A stretch of 64,000 nt of DNA, taken from positions 1 through 64,000 of the forward strand of contig CALEZT010000259.1 of NCBI GenBank assembly GCA_937927975.1. The letters run 5' to 3'. Position 1 is the first letter of the stretch. Each line of letters opens with the position of its first letter. Below are positions 39,703-47,317 of this stretch, one piece after another. The notes beneath the pieces were generated by a model. It saw only the letters and a program-made list of their open reading frames with translations, did not search any database and was not told the DNA's origin. A program made the translations under genes and the position numbers. The stretch is from an uncultured Phycisphaerales bacterium. GTDB taxonomy: Bacteria > Planctomycetota > Phycisphaerae > Sedimentisphaerales > Anaerobacaceae.

Positions 39703-41532
39703 ATGAACATCCTCGGCATCTCGGCATTCTATCACGACAGCGCCGCTGCCATCGTGCAGGATGGAAGCGTCGTCGCGGCTGCTCAGGAGGAGCGGTTCAC
39801 GCGGATCAAGCACGACAGTCGGTTCCCCTCCCACGCGGTGGACTACTGCCTTCAGACCGCCGGACTGAAGCCCGAGCGGCTCGACTACGTCGTCTTCTAT
39901 GAGAAGCCCCTGCTCAAATTCGAGCGGCTCCTGGAGACCTACCTGGCCTACGCGCCGCGAGGATTTCGCCAGTTCCTCGCGGGCCTGCCCATCTGGCTCA
40001 AGCAGAAGCTGCACCTGCCCCGCGAGATGGACAAGGCCCTGGGCCACGCCTACAAGGGCCGCTACGTCTTCACCGAGCACCACGAATCCCACGCGGCCAG
40101 CGCGTTCTTCCCCTCGCCTTTCGACCAGGCCGCCATCCTCACCATGGACGGCGTCGGCGAATGGGCCACCGCCAGCTTCGGCGTCGGCCAGGGCAACAAG
40201 GTCCGTCTGAGCCACGAGCTGCACTTCCCCCACTCGCTGGGCCTGCTCTATTCCGCCTTCACCTACTTCACCGGCTTCAAGGTCAACTCCGGCGAGTACA
40301 AGCTCATGGGCCTGGCGCCCTATGGCGAGCCCAAGCACCGCGACCTGATCCTGGAGAAGCTCATCGACCTCAAGCCCGACGGGTCCTTCCGCCTGAACAT
40401 GGACTACTTCGGCTACTGCCACACGCTCTATATGACCAACCGTCGGTTCGAGCGGCTCTTCGGCGGCCCACCTCGCAAGCCCGAGAGCCCACTGACCCAG
40501 CGGGAGATGGACCTGGCCGCCTCGATCCAGGCAGTCACCGAGGAGGCCATGCTGCGGACCACCCGCCACGTCCACGAACTGACCGGTCAGAAAAACCTCG
40601 TCCTGGCCGGCGGCGTGGCCCTCAACTGCGTCGCCAACGGACGCATCCTGAGGGAAACGCCCTTTGAAGGGCTCTGGATCCAGCCGGCCGCAGGCGACGC
40701 AGGCGGCGCCCTGGGCGCGGCGTTGTTCTGCTGGCACCAGCTCCTGGACAAGCCGCGAACCACCGACGGCCGGGACAAGCAGGCCGCCTCGCTCCTGGGT
40801 CCATCGTATACCGACGAGCAGATCCGCCGATTCCTCACGGAACGCGGAGCCAAGTTCCACGCCTGCAGCGATGAGAAGGAACTGATCTCCAAGGTCGCCG
40901 AGCTGATCGACCAGGGAAAAGTCATCGGCTGGTTCCAGGGCCGGATGGAGTTCGGACCCAGGGCCCTGGGCAGTCGGAGCATCATCGGCGACGCCCGCAG
41001 CCAGGACATGCAGTCCACGATGAACCTCAAGATCAAGTTCCGCGAGTCGTTCCGCCCGTTCGCGCCGTGCGTGCTCAGGGAAGATGTCGCGGACTGGTTC
41101 GAGATGCGCGCCGACCAGGACAGTCCCTACATGCTGCTGGTGGCCCAAGTGCGACAGGACAAGCGTCTGGACTCGCTTCCGACCTCGCTGACGGGCCTGG
41201 ACAAGCTCAAGGCCCGGCGCAGCGTCGTGCCCGCGATCACGCACGTGGACTACTCCGCCCGCGTCCAGACGGTCGATCCCGAGCGCAACCCCCGACTGCA
41301 CAGGCTGATCACCGAGTTCAAACACAGGACCGGCTGCCCGGTCGTCATCAACACGAGTTTCAACATCCGAGGCGAGCCGATCGTCTGCTCGCCCGAGGAC
41401 GCCTACCGCTGCTTCCTGGCGACCGACATGGACGTACTGGTCCTGGAGAACCAGATCCTGTATAAACACGAGCAGCCGCAGGCGAAGAGGCATGAAGTCG
41501 AAAGGTACAAGGCAAAGTTCTCGCTGGATTGA
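39703..41532 (+). CDS. NodU/TobZ-family O-carbamoyltransferase
   Basis: A 609-residue protein of the NodU/CmcH/TobZ family. The Kae1-like N-terminal domain starts LGISAFYHDSAAAIVQDG, and TEHHESHAASAF (near 124-135) carries the metal-binding histidines. The region FQGRMEFGPRALGSRSII (near 410-427) and INTSFNIRGEPIVC (near 549-562) are typical of the C-terminal domain, which makes and transfers the carbamoyl group from carbamoyl-adenylate. The acceptor hydroxyl is unknown, probably on a glycan or lipid. It starts an operon with SxtJ- and DUF5989-like genes. Confidence 0.9.
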   Translation: MNILGISAFYHDSAAAIVQDGSVVAAAQEERFTRIKHDSRFPSHAVDYCLQTAGLKPERLDYVVFYEKPLLKFERLLETYLAYAPRGFRQFLAGLPIWLKQKLHLPREMDKALGHAYKGRYVFTEHHESHAASAFFPSPFDQAAILTMDGVGEWATASFGVGQGNKVRLSHELHFPHSLGLLYSAFTYFTGFKVNSGEYKLMGLAPYGEPKHRDLILEKLIDLKPDGSFRLNMDYFGYCHTLYMTNRRFERLFGGPPRKPESPLTQREMDLAASIQAVTEEAMLRTTRHVHELTGQKNLVLAGGVALNCVANGRILRETPFEGLWIQPAAGDAGGALGAALFCWHQLLDKPRTTDGRDKQAASLLGPSYTDEQIRRFLTERGAKFHACSDEKELISKVAELIDQGKVIGWFQGRMEFGPRALGSRSIIGDARSQDMQSTMNLKIKFRESFRPFAPCVLREDVADWFEMRADQDSPYMLLVAQVRQDKRLDSLPTSLTGLDKLKARRSVVPAITHVDYSARVQTVDPERNPRLHRLITEFKHRTGCPVVINTSFNIRGEPIVCSPEDAYRCFLATDMDVLVLENQILYKHEQPQAKRHEVERYKAKFSLD

Positions 41533-41548
41533 CGGAACGAGAAGAAGC

Positions 41549-41703
41549 GTAATATCGAAATCCGAAATTCGAAATCCGAAACAAATTCAAAGGACCGAAA
41601 TCCAAATGACCGAAACGCTGTCGCCGCTGCGGAACTCCGTTTTGAATTTTGAGCTTTGGTCATTCGTGCTTGTTTCGGATTTCGGATTTCGGATTTCGAA
41701 CTT
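41549..41703. repeat. AATCCGAA-word palindromic element, copy 2
   Basis: CGAAATCCGAAATTCGAAAT on the left and TTTCGGATTTCGGATTTCGG on the right flank a GC-rich centre (GTCGCCGCTGCGG). The layout matches copy 1 at 9677-9840: AATCCGAA words, a CAAATGACC-type word, a GC centre, the reverse words. It sits 19 bases before the next start. Confidence 0.85.
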
Positions 41704-41721
41704 CCCTTCAAGGGGTACCTC

Positions 41722-42141
41722 ATGGCATTGATGGAAATCGAATGGAACCCGACGCCCCGCCAACTCCGGGTCTTCGGCCTGGCCGGCTTGGCGGCTTCGG
41801 TCGTCGCGGCCCTGATCCTGCACTATCTCTGGGGGATCGGCGGACCCTGGCCCTGGGTCGTCCTGGCCGCCGGAGCGTGCATCTTTCTGTGCAGTCGGGT
41901 CTCGCTGACGGCCACCCGATGGCTCTACCTGGGCCTGACGCTGCTGGCCATGCCCATCGGCCTGGTGGTCAGCTACCTTCTGCTGGGAGCGTTCTACTTC
42001 CTGCTGCTGACCCCGCTGGCCCTGCTGTTTCGCCTGATCGAACGGGACGCGATGCGGCGTACCTACGACCCCCAGGCACAGAGCTACTGGATCGCCCACC
42101 CGTCTGCGGAGAATATGGAACGATACCTGCGACAATTCTGA
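41722..42141 (+). CDS. SxtJ-like membrane protein
   Basis: A 139-residue membrane protein with about four helices. The N-terminal WNPTPRQLRVFGLAGLAASV matches the PxxRQLRxFG start of SxtJ-family proteins. AAGGGG is near the ATG, which follows a palindromic spacer. SxtJ-like genes regularly follow carbamoyltransferase genes of this family; the protein may anchor the transferase or present its substrate. The role is inferred from context only. Confidence 0.82.
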   Translation: MALMEIEWNPTPRQLRVFGLAGLAASVVAALILHYLWGIGGPWPWVVLAAGACIFLCSRVSLTATRWLYLGLTLLAMPIGLVVSYLLLGAFYFLLLTPLALLFRLIERDAMRRTYDPQAQSYWIAHPSAENMERYLRQF

Positions 42142-42145
42142 AACA

Positions 42146-42199
42146 AGATCGTGAAGCGAGGTCGCGACCCAACGCTTCACGCTTCACGAGGAACGATCT
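42146..42199. repeat. GTGAAGCG-word palindromic spacer, copy 2
   Basis: AGATCGTGAAGCG on the left and CGCTTCACGCTTCACG then GATCT on the right pair around GTCGCGACC. It sits just before the next start. Confidence 0.75.
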
Positions 42200-42202
42200 G
42201 AA

Positions 42203-42406
42203 ATGGCATCTGCGAAAGACAAGTCCGCGAAGTTCGACGACCTGGCCCGCCGCAAGCGTCCCTCCCTGCCGATGGAGTTCTGGTGCTTCCTCAAGCACAA
42301 CAAGAAGTGGTGGCTGCTGCCGATCGTTGTGGTGCTGCTGCTGTTGTGCCTGCTCGTCCTGCTGGGCGGCTCGGGCGCCGCGGTCTTCATCTACCCGCTG
42401 TTCTAA
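42203..42406 (+). CDS. DUF5989-like single-helix membrane protein
   Basis: A 67-residue protein. Residues 1-24 are basic and soluble; MEFWCFLKHNKKWWLLPIV leads into one long hydrophobic helix (near 35-58) and closes with AAVFIYPLF. EFWxFLKxxKKWWLLP followed by one helix and FIYxLF is the DUF5989 pattern. Small proteins of this type follow carbamoyltransferase and SxtJ genes, which supports the call. They probably form a membrane complex. Confidence 0.85.
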   Translation: MASAKDKSAKFDDLARRKRPSLPMEFWCFLKHNKKWWLLPIVVVLLLLCLLVLLGGSGAAVFIYPLF

Positions 42407-42461
42407 GGCAGTGACTCGTGCACCGTGGCTCGTGACCCGGTATCGCGCGACCCCGTGTCCT

Positions 42462-42517
42462 TGGCGCAAGGCGTCCTTCGGTTTTTGACTCGAAGAACCC
42501 AAGAGCGCCTTGCGCCA
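42462..42517. repeat. inverted repeat after the DUF5989-like gene
   Basis: TGGCGCAAGGCG (42462-42473) pairs perfectly with CGCCTTGCGCCA (42506-42517). The loop contains CCTTCGGTTTTTGACTCGAA, similar to the core of the nested-palindrome family at 44208-44348. There is no T-run, so a terminator is not claimed. Confidence 0.7.
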
Positions 42518-42544
42518 GGGGGCGGGATCTCCTTTGGGGCCGTT

Positions 42545-42678
42545 GTCCACCGCACCGGCCCCCGAGGAGACGTCTTGCAGAAGGATGGTCACAGGGCTTT
42601 GCGTCGTCGCATCCAGCCGACCAGTCCCGCGCCCAGCGTGCCCAGGAGGATCGCGCCGGGAGCGGGGATCGCGGGACC
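42545..42678. repeat. 134-bp direct repeat, copy A (PEP-CTERM tail plus 3' flank)
   Basis: Covers the last about 90 bases of the 42589-43233 gene (with the sorting tail) and 44 bases beyond its stop. It matches 43315-43448 without gaps and with about six mismatches by eye. Confidence 0.85.
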
Positions 42679-43233
42679 GACCTGCATGTACGTGCGGAAC
42701 TGCATGTCGGCGCCGCCGCCGAACGTGGTGTCGATCTCCCAACTCCCTGCACGGTATGTCCAGAAAGCGCCGGGCCCGTAGGAGGCCGGGTTCCACTTCA
42801 CACCGACACTGACGTAGCCGCCTTGATCCTTTGGAGAGAGCACGATCGCGTACATCTGGCCTGCTGTCAGGTCGATGCCCAAGGGAAGAAAATCGACACT
42901 GAGCCACCCATCCGCCGGGATGAGATCGGGCGAGGCGACCGAGCCGAGCACCGTCGGGCCCGGCTGGCCCGCCGTGGTGTTCCAGATCTCCACGACAGGA
43001 GCGCCGTTGAAATCAGGCATCCAGACCGAGCCACTGGTGTTTCCGAGGTCGACGTGGTCCAGCACGCCTGAGAGGCCCGCAGTGAAGGTCTGGGCTCGTG
43101 GAGTGTAATCTCCGCCGATTCCGCTGCCACCATTTTGGTCCTCCTGGAACTGGTCGAGGACCACAGTGGCCTGGGCCACGGAGGACAGCAGCAGACAGCC
43201 CACGACCATGATGACGATCCGACACGTTTTCAT
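42589..43233 (-). CDS. PEP-CTERM sorting-domain protein 1
   Basis: A 214-residue secreted protein. Signal peptide CRIVIMVVGCLLLSSVAQA, cleavage near residue 22. The middle is a beta-rich domain (about 25-185) with NGGSGIGGDYTPRAQTFT, SVWMPDFNGAPVVEIWNT and YGPGAFWTYRAGSW, resembling carbohydrate- or concanavalin-type folds but not identified. The tail is PAPGAILLGTLGAGLVGWMRR, one hydrophobic helix with a basic end, the PEP-CTERM signal processed by exosortase. No exosortase is in the window. Its tail and 3' flank are duplicated in the next gene. Confidence 0.85.
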   Translation of the reverse strand: MKTCRIVIMVVGCLLLSSVAQATVVLDQFQEDQNGGSGIGGDYTPRAQTFTAGLSGVLDHVDLGNTSGSVWMPDFNGAPVVEIWNTTAGQPGPTVLGSVASPDLIPADGWLSVDFLPLGIDLTAGQMYAIVLSPKDQGGYVSVGVKWNPASYGPGAFWTYRAGSWEIDTTFGGGADMQFRTYMQVGPAIPAPGAILLGTLGAGLVGWMRRRKAL

Positions 43234-43314
43234 TTCTCTAACCTCCGAAATAGAAATTCACCCGAAATCCGTTCCCGTATCCCCCGAGTATTCTCCATCC
43301 CCTCGGGGGCCGGC

Positions 43315-43448
43315 GTCCACCGCACCGGCCCCCGAGGAGACGTCTTGCAGAAGAATGGCTACAGGGCTTTGCGCTGTCGCATCCAGCCGACCAGTCCCGC
43401 GCCCAGCGTGCCCAGGAGGATCGCGCCGGGAGCCGGGATCGCGGGACC
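43315..43448. repeat. 134-bp direct repeat, copy B (PEP-CTERM tail plus 3' flank)
   Basis: Partner of 42545-42678. Includes the end of the 43359-43916 gene and 44 bases beyond its stop codon. Confidence 0.85.
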
Positions 43449-43916
43449 CGCGCTGTCCACGCGGAAATAGCCTGCGCCGGGGCCCCACAAATCAATGACC
43501 TTGATCGTGATGGAATGGTCACCCGCGCCCAGAAGGAATATCCCATGGCTGAAGTCCGGGCTCAGACTCGTGACGGCCGGGTCGTCGCTGCCGCTGATGC
43601 CGTGCGTCACCAAAGGCGTGCTGCCGATGGAGACTGCGTTGTCGAAGATCTCGAAGGCGTCTCCGCTAATGAAAGCGTCCGTGACGGTCAGGAGGGCCCC
43701 GTCGGGACCGGCCGTGAACGTCCACGGCGGATCATCCGCAAAGACCGAGTTCCCGCCCGAACTGGGAACCGTCATAGAGCCCTCAATCGCAAAGCCTCCC
43801 AGTTCAGTGAACCTGAACTCATACCACGGGCCTCCCACCAGGACCGGACCGGCCGACGCCGAAGTGGCAATCGCCAGCAGAAGACCGCAGATCACCAGGG
43901 TTTTTGAAATACGCAT
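43359..43916 (-). CDS. PEP-CTERM sorting-domain protein 2
   Basis: A 185-residue secreted protein. Signal peptide TLVICGLLLAIATSASA, then a beta domain (about 23-155) with YEFRFTELGGFAIEGSMTV and FTAGPDGALLTVTDAFISGD, in the style of planctomycete DUF-type PEP-CTERM proteins. The tail PAPGAILLGTLGAGLVGWMRQ is nearly identical to that of protein 1, while the middles are unrelated. Anchoring to the outer surface by exosortase is inferred from the family. Confidence 0.85.
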   Translation of the reverse strand: MRISKTLVICGLLLAIATSASAGPVLVGGPWYEFRFTELGGFAIEGSMTVPSSGGNSVFADDPPWTFTAGPDGALLTVTDAFISGDAFEIFDNAVSIGSTPLVTHGISGSDDPAVTSLSPDFSHGIFLLGAGDHSITIKVIDLWGPGAGYFRVDSAGPAIPAPGAILLGTLGAGLVGWMRQRKAL

Positions 43917-44207
43917 GTCGTTACCTCCTCAGAACTGAATCATCAAAACTCGATCGTGTTCGGTCGCCCGAGACACAACTCCACGCACAATCACACGCAA
44001 AACGGGCACGTGAACGTCGCCGCCAGGGCAGACCTCACCCGGCACCGTTCTCAAAGGGGGGCATCCGTACCGACTTTCGTCAGCGATTCGTGGGACCATC
44101 GCAGGATTTTTATCATACCCGATTCGCCAGACGTTGGCAAGGGAAAATGCCAGGCATCGTAGGGCCTTCACCCGGCCGCTCCAGGGCATGGCTGGGGACC
44201 AGACCCC

Positions 44208-44348
44208 AGGCCCCCAGGGCAATTGTACGTTCGAAGAGAACAGAACGTCGTGCCAAACCCGCCCTCCCTTGGCACGTTGGCACGATGGCGCCTTCGGTTT
44301 TCAGGCCTGAAAACGCGGAGATGCCACGTGCCAACGTGCCAAGCACAC
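44208..44348. repeat. nested-palindrome element, copy 1
   Basis: The outer arms TTGGCACGTTGGCACG and (on the right) TGCCACGTGCCAACGTGCCAA pair over about 20 bases. Inside lies the perfect 18-base palindrome GTTTTCAGGCCTGAAAAC. Copy 2 at 45821-45962 has the same outline with one change in the inner palindrome. Confidence 0.8.
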
Positions 44349-44423
44349 AGGCCCTCGTGCCAGTCGGGCAATGTTCCGTCTTGCCACACTTCGTAGTAAC
44401 GCGGGGTGAACCCAGAATTTCCC

Positions 44424-44452
44424 TTGACAACCTCGCCAATTGCTGGGACAAT
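44424..44452 (+). promoter_or_regulatory. promoter for PEP-CTERM protein 3
   Basis: TTGACA and GACAAT are 17 bases apart. Transcription near 44459 leaves a leader of about 165 bases. Confidence 0.6.
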
Positions 44453-44623
44453 ACTATTGTTTCACTCCATGGATGGTCATTACCAGAAGCTTCTGCGCCA
44501 TAATCCCGGCAGAAGCGTTCTGTCTTTTGCAATTCACCAAGGATGTCCGCGATGAGCGCAGGTCCCGATGGATGCGTTTCCGTCGGATACAAATCAACGG
44601 GTGGGATAGACAGGAGGAGTGTT

Positions 44624-45226
44624 ATGAAGAAACTGAGCGTGATGGTCTTGGTGGTAGGTGTGCTGGCGGTCTTGGGCAGTACGGCGCAGGCGGCGTTGAT
44701 CGATTTCGAGACCTTCGTGGATTCCCAGAACATCCACGGCGTCAACCTCGGCGGCGTCACCCTGTACGAACCCAAACTGGGGATCGTAGAGGTCTACGCC
44801 AACAGCCGTGAAGGAGTGCTCTATCATTCTCGGGTCAACGCCGTGAGCAGCGACAAAGCCGCGTCCTGGAGGAATCCCATCATCGGCGTCTTCGACGCCC
44901 AGCAGGGCTACATCTCCTTGTGGGCCGGAGATGAGGGTGGAGACCTCGACCAGTGGGAACTGGAGGCCTTCGACGCGGTCGCGGGCGGCAACAGCCTCGG
45001 ACTCGTCCAAAGCGCCGTCTGGAACGGGAACCCTTACACGCAGTTGTCGATCAGCACGCCGGGCATCTGGCGATTCGAAGCCCGACACCTCGGGCCCACG
45101 GGCACTGGAATCGGGTATGATGACCTGCAGTTCTCCAACGGGGCCATTCCTGCCCCCGCCGCGATTCTCCTGGGCACTCTGGGCACAGGCATGGTCGGCT
45201 GGCTCCGACGTCGTCGGACGCTGTAG
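44624..45226 (+). CDS. PEP-CTERM sorting-domain protein 3
   Basis: A 200-residue secreted protein. Signal peptide LSVMVLVVGVLAVLGSTAQA, cleavage near 23. A beta domain (about 24-170) reads LIDFETFVDSQNIHGVNLGG near its start, then FRHL-type phrases such as FEARHLGPTG. The tail PAPAAILLGTLGTGMVGWLRR is a diverged form of the tails of proteins 1 and 2. AGGAGG is 5 to 6 bases before the ATG. It has its own promoter and terminator. Confidence 0.85.
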   Translation: MKKLSVMVLVVGVLAVLGSTAQAALIDFETFVDSQNIHGVNLGGVTLYEPKLGIVEVYANSREGVLYHSRVNAVSSDKAASWRNPIIGVFDAQQGYISLWAGDEGGDLDQWELEAFDAVAGGNSLGLVQSAVWNGNPYTQLSISTPGIWRFEARHLGPTGTGIGYDDLQFSNGAIPAPAAILLGTLGTGMVGWLRRRRTL

Positions 45227-45252
45227 TCCCGTCCAATGGCATGACAGACAAT

Positions 45253-45286
45253 GGGCTGTGGGCCAACTCACAGCCCTTGCCATTTT
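45253..45286 (+). terminator. intrinsic terminator after PEP-CTERM protein 3
   Basis: GGGCTGTG and CACAGCCC form a perfect 8-pair stem with an 8-base loop, followed by TTGCCATTTT. Confidence 0.6.
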
Positions 45287-45318
45287 CGCATCGCACGGCG
45301 CCAACGATCGCGTGCCTT

Positions 45319-45446
45319 CGAATACGGATTCGGATGGATGCGTGCGCGGGGTCTTGTCATCCCTTCGCGTTGCTCAGGACAGGCTCTTCGGCTGCGACTC
45401 AGGACGACAAATCCGCGTCGCGCGCGTATCATTCCGAATCCGTATA
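45319..45446. repeat. about 130-bp imperfect inverted repeat (MITE-like)
   Basis: CGAATACGGATTCGGAT at the left end pairs with ATTCCGAATCCGTAT at the right end, and GCGTGCGCG with CGCGCGCGT inside. The centre includes GTCATCC and CTCAGGAC words like those of the CTGAGCG family, so it may be a decayed relative. Confidence 0.65.
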
Positions 45447-45555
45447 AGATGTCCCCGACCGCTCTTGGGCCGGGGACAAATCAAATAAAGACTGTCCCCC
45501 AGCAGCATCCCCCAGCAGCAGTCCCCCGGCCGCTCCAGGGCATGGCTGGGGACGC

Positions 45556-45818
45556 CGTCCCCAGACCCCTGGGATTTTGCGCTTTGAGCCGGTAACAGGT
45601 TGATGAGGAGAGGTTGGGGATGCGTCTCTGTCGGCGGAACCCTCCTGTAGAGATATGGGGCAAAGGGTGTCTTGAACTATGCCATCACAGAGGATAGGTC
45701 GGGAGGCAACCCGCGCGCTGCGGCGGGCCGGTGACAGGGCGACACGCGGTTCGCGGCGCGTCGCCGGCTTGAAGTGAGCCTGTTGCCGGCGCAAAGCGCA
45801 AAATCCCGGGGGTCTGGG
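45556..45818. repeat. 43-bp inverted repeat around a 175-bp core
   Basis: The left arm begins CCCCAGACCCCTGGGATTTT and the right arm ends AAAATCCCGGGGGTCTGGGG, with about four mismatches over 43 bases. The core between 45599 and 45775 has no clear gene. It sits beside copy 2 of the nested-palindrome element. Confidence 0.65.
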
Positions 45819-45820
45819 GG

Positions 45821-45962
45821 CAGGCCCCCAGAGGAGTTGTGCGTTCCAAGAGAACAGCACATCGTGCCAAACCCGCCCACCCTTGGCACGTTGGCACGAT
45901 GGCGCCTTCGGTTTTCAGGCCCGAAAACGCGGAGATGCCACGTGCCAACGTGCCAAACACAG
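45821..45962. repeat. nested-palindrome element, copy 2
   Basis: Matches copy 1 at 44208-44348 for most of its length. The inner palindrome reads GTTTTCAGGCCCGAAAAC, with one mismatch to perfect symmetry. It ends 10 bases before the stop of the truncated ATPase gene. Confidence 0.8.
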
Positions 45963-45972
45963 CAGCGACGCT

Positions 45973-47277
45973 TCACAAGGCCCGATCCATGCCTGGCTTG
46001 CGTTGCCCGGTGAGCCGCCAGATCCACGGTCCTGACAGGCTCGCGCGGCCCGCGTGGACCGACAGCTCGTCCTTGGCCCGCTGGACCGTCCGCCAACTGA
46101 AACCGGCGAGTTGGCACTCCTTCTTGATGTCGCCGGCGGCCAGCGGACCGGCCGCGAGCAGTTCCCCCAGCCAGTCCACGGCTCGACGCAGAGCCGTGTC
46201 GCGGACCTCGCAATCGCCCGGCGCGCTCTCGCTTCGCAGGGCCTCGTTGGCCGAGAGGTCGACCGGCTCGGACTCCCAGCAGATCGCAGGAGGCGAGCCC
46301 TCGATCGTGAAGGCCAGGCCCCGGCCTTCCTCCGCCAGGTTGTTCTTGCCGGACAGCAGGAGCCGACGCTTCTTGTTCTGGCGGTCCCGCGTCAGGTGCC
46401 AGACCGAGCGGGCGACGCCGGTGAAGGCCCGGCTGCCCAGGGCCAGGTCGTCCGCGTGCGTGGTGCCGGCGTCCTTTCGCCGGTGGGCCACGACCAGGAC
46501 CGCAGGCCCGTAGAGGTCCGAAAGCCGCGTCACCGGATCGAGAACCGCCCGAACCTCGCTGTCGCGGTAGGAGTCGGTGCCGCTGCCCAGGTACGAGCCG
46601 ATCGGATCGACCACGATCAGCCGGCAGTCGGGATGAGACTGGAGGCAGGACTCCAGGGTCCGCGTGTCGGCCAGGGTGAACGGCGCCTCGAAGCACCGTC
46701 CGTCCGCGCCGGTCCGACGGACCCCCTGGAGCAGGTGGACCTTGGACAGGTCCGCGCCGTGGGCCTCCAGGCGGGGCCGCAACGTGTCGGCAGGATCGTC
46801 CTCGGCGCAGATGAAGATCACCGAGCCCTCGACGCCCTCGACCCCGTCGGGCCAGGGCCGGCCCCTGGAGATCCGCGCCGCCAGGTCGGTCGTCAGGAAG
46901 CTCTTGCCCTCGCCCGGCCGGCCGACCAGCAGGGTGATGCGTCCCAGCGGCATCCGTCCGGGCCACAGCCAGCGGATCGAGCTGGGCACCACGTCGGCAA
47001 AGCACTGCAGGACCGGCACGATCGAAGTCCCAGCAGCGCCGGCCCCCGCGGACGGAAGAACCTTGGCGGTCCGCACCAGTGCCTCCAGTTCCCGACCTCG
47101 GGCGGCGACCCCCTCGGCGGGACAGGCATCCACCCAGTCGAACAGATCGCCCTTGGGCGGCAGGCCCGGCAGCTCGACGATCCTCACCCGCGCCGGGGGC
47201 GAGAGCCGCTGCAGGATCGACACGACGGCCTGGGCGTACCGGCGGCCGGGCTCGTCGTTGTCGGGCAGGATGACCAC
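45973..47277 (-). CDS. N-terminally truncated TOPRIM / RecA-like (RepA-type) ATPase
   Basis: A 434-residue protein that starts inside a TOPRIM domain. The first residues VILPDNDEPGRRYAQAVVSI carry the late DxD motif of TOPRIM, but the early Glu motif and any zinc finger or primase region are missing. A RecA-like ATPase follows, with LLVGRPGEGKSFLTT near 111-125 (Walker A) and RLIVVDPIGSYLG (Walker B) near 219-231. The C-terminus is a winged helix (GDIKKECQLAGFSWRTVQRA). Whole relatives are plasmid or phage replication ATPases. It begins at GTG 47277, only 40 bases after an unrelated gene; reading back, the frame continues to a TGA within that gene. Confidence 0.7.
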   Translation of the reverse strand: MVILPDNDEPGRRYAQAVVSILQRLSPPARVRIVELPGLPPKGDLFDWVDACPAEGVAARGRELEALVRTAKVLPSAGAGAAGTSIVPVLQCFADVVPSSIRWLWPGRMPLGRITLLVGRPGEGKSFLTTDLAARISRGRPWPDGVEGVEGSVIFICAEDDPADTLRPRLEAHGADLSKVHLLQGVRRTGADGRCFEAPFTLADTRTLESCLQSHPDCRLIVVDPIGSYLGSGTDSYRDSEVRAVLDPVTRLSDLYGPAVLVVAHRRKDAGTTHADDLALGSRAFTGVARSVWHLTRDRQNKKRRLLLSGKNNLAEEGRGLAFTIEGSPPAICWESEPVDLSANEALRSESAPGDCEVRDTALRRAVDWLGELLAAGPLAAGDIKKECQLAGFSWRTVQRAKDELSVHAGRASLSGPWIWRLTGQRKPGMDRAL

Positions 47278-47317
47278 GTCCCGACCGGCCAGGGGACGCC
47301 TGTCGCCCCGCCACCGG

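Larger units (their letters stand above)
43917..44623. other. 707-base intergenic region with repeats and a promoter
   Basis: Lies between two divergent PEP-CTERM genes. It holds the nested palindrome (44208-44348) and the plus-strand promoter (44424-44452), then about 165 bases of leader. No gene or known riboswitch is seen. Confidence 0.5.

Noticed and set aside
42462..42517. Terminator after the DUF5989-like gene
   Set aside because: Strong stem, but no T-run follows; kept as an inverted repeat only.
44459..44623. Cyclic di-GMP riboswitch in the leader of PEP-CTERM gene 3
   Set aside because: The leader lacks the conserved GEMM core sequences by eye.
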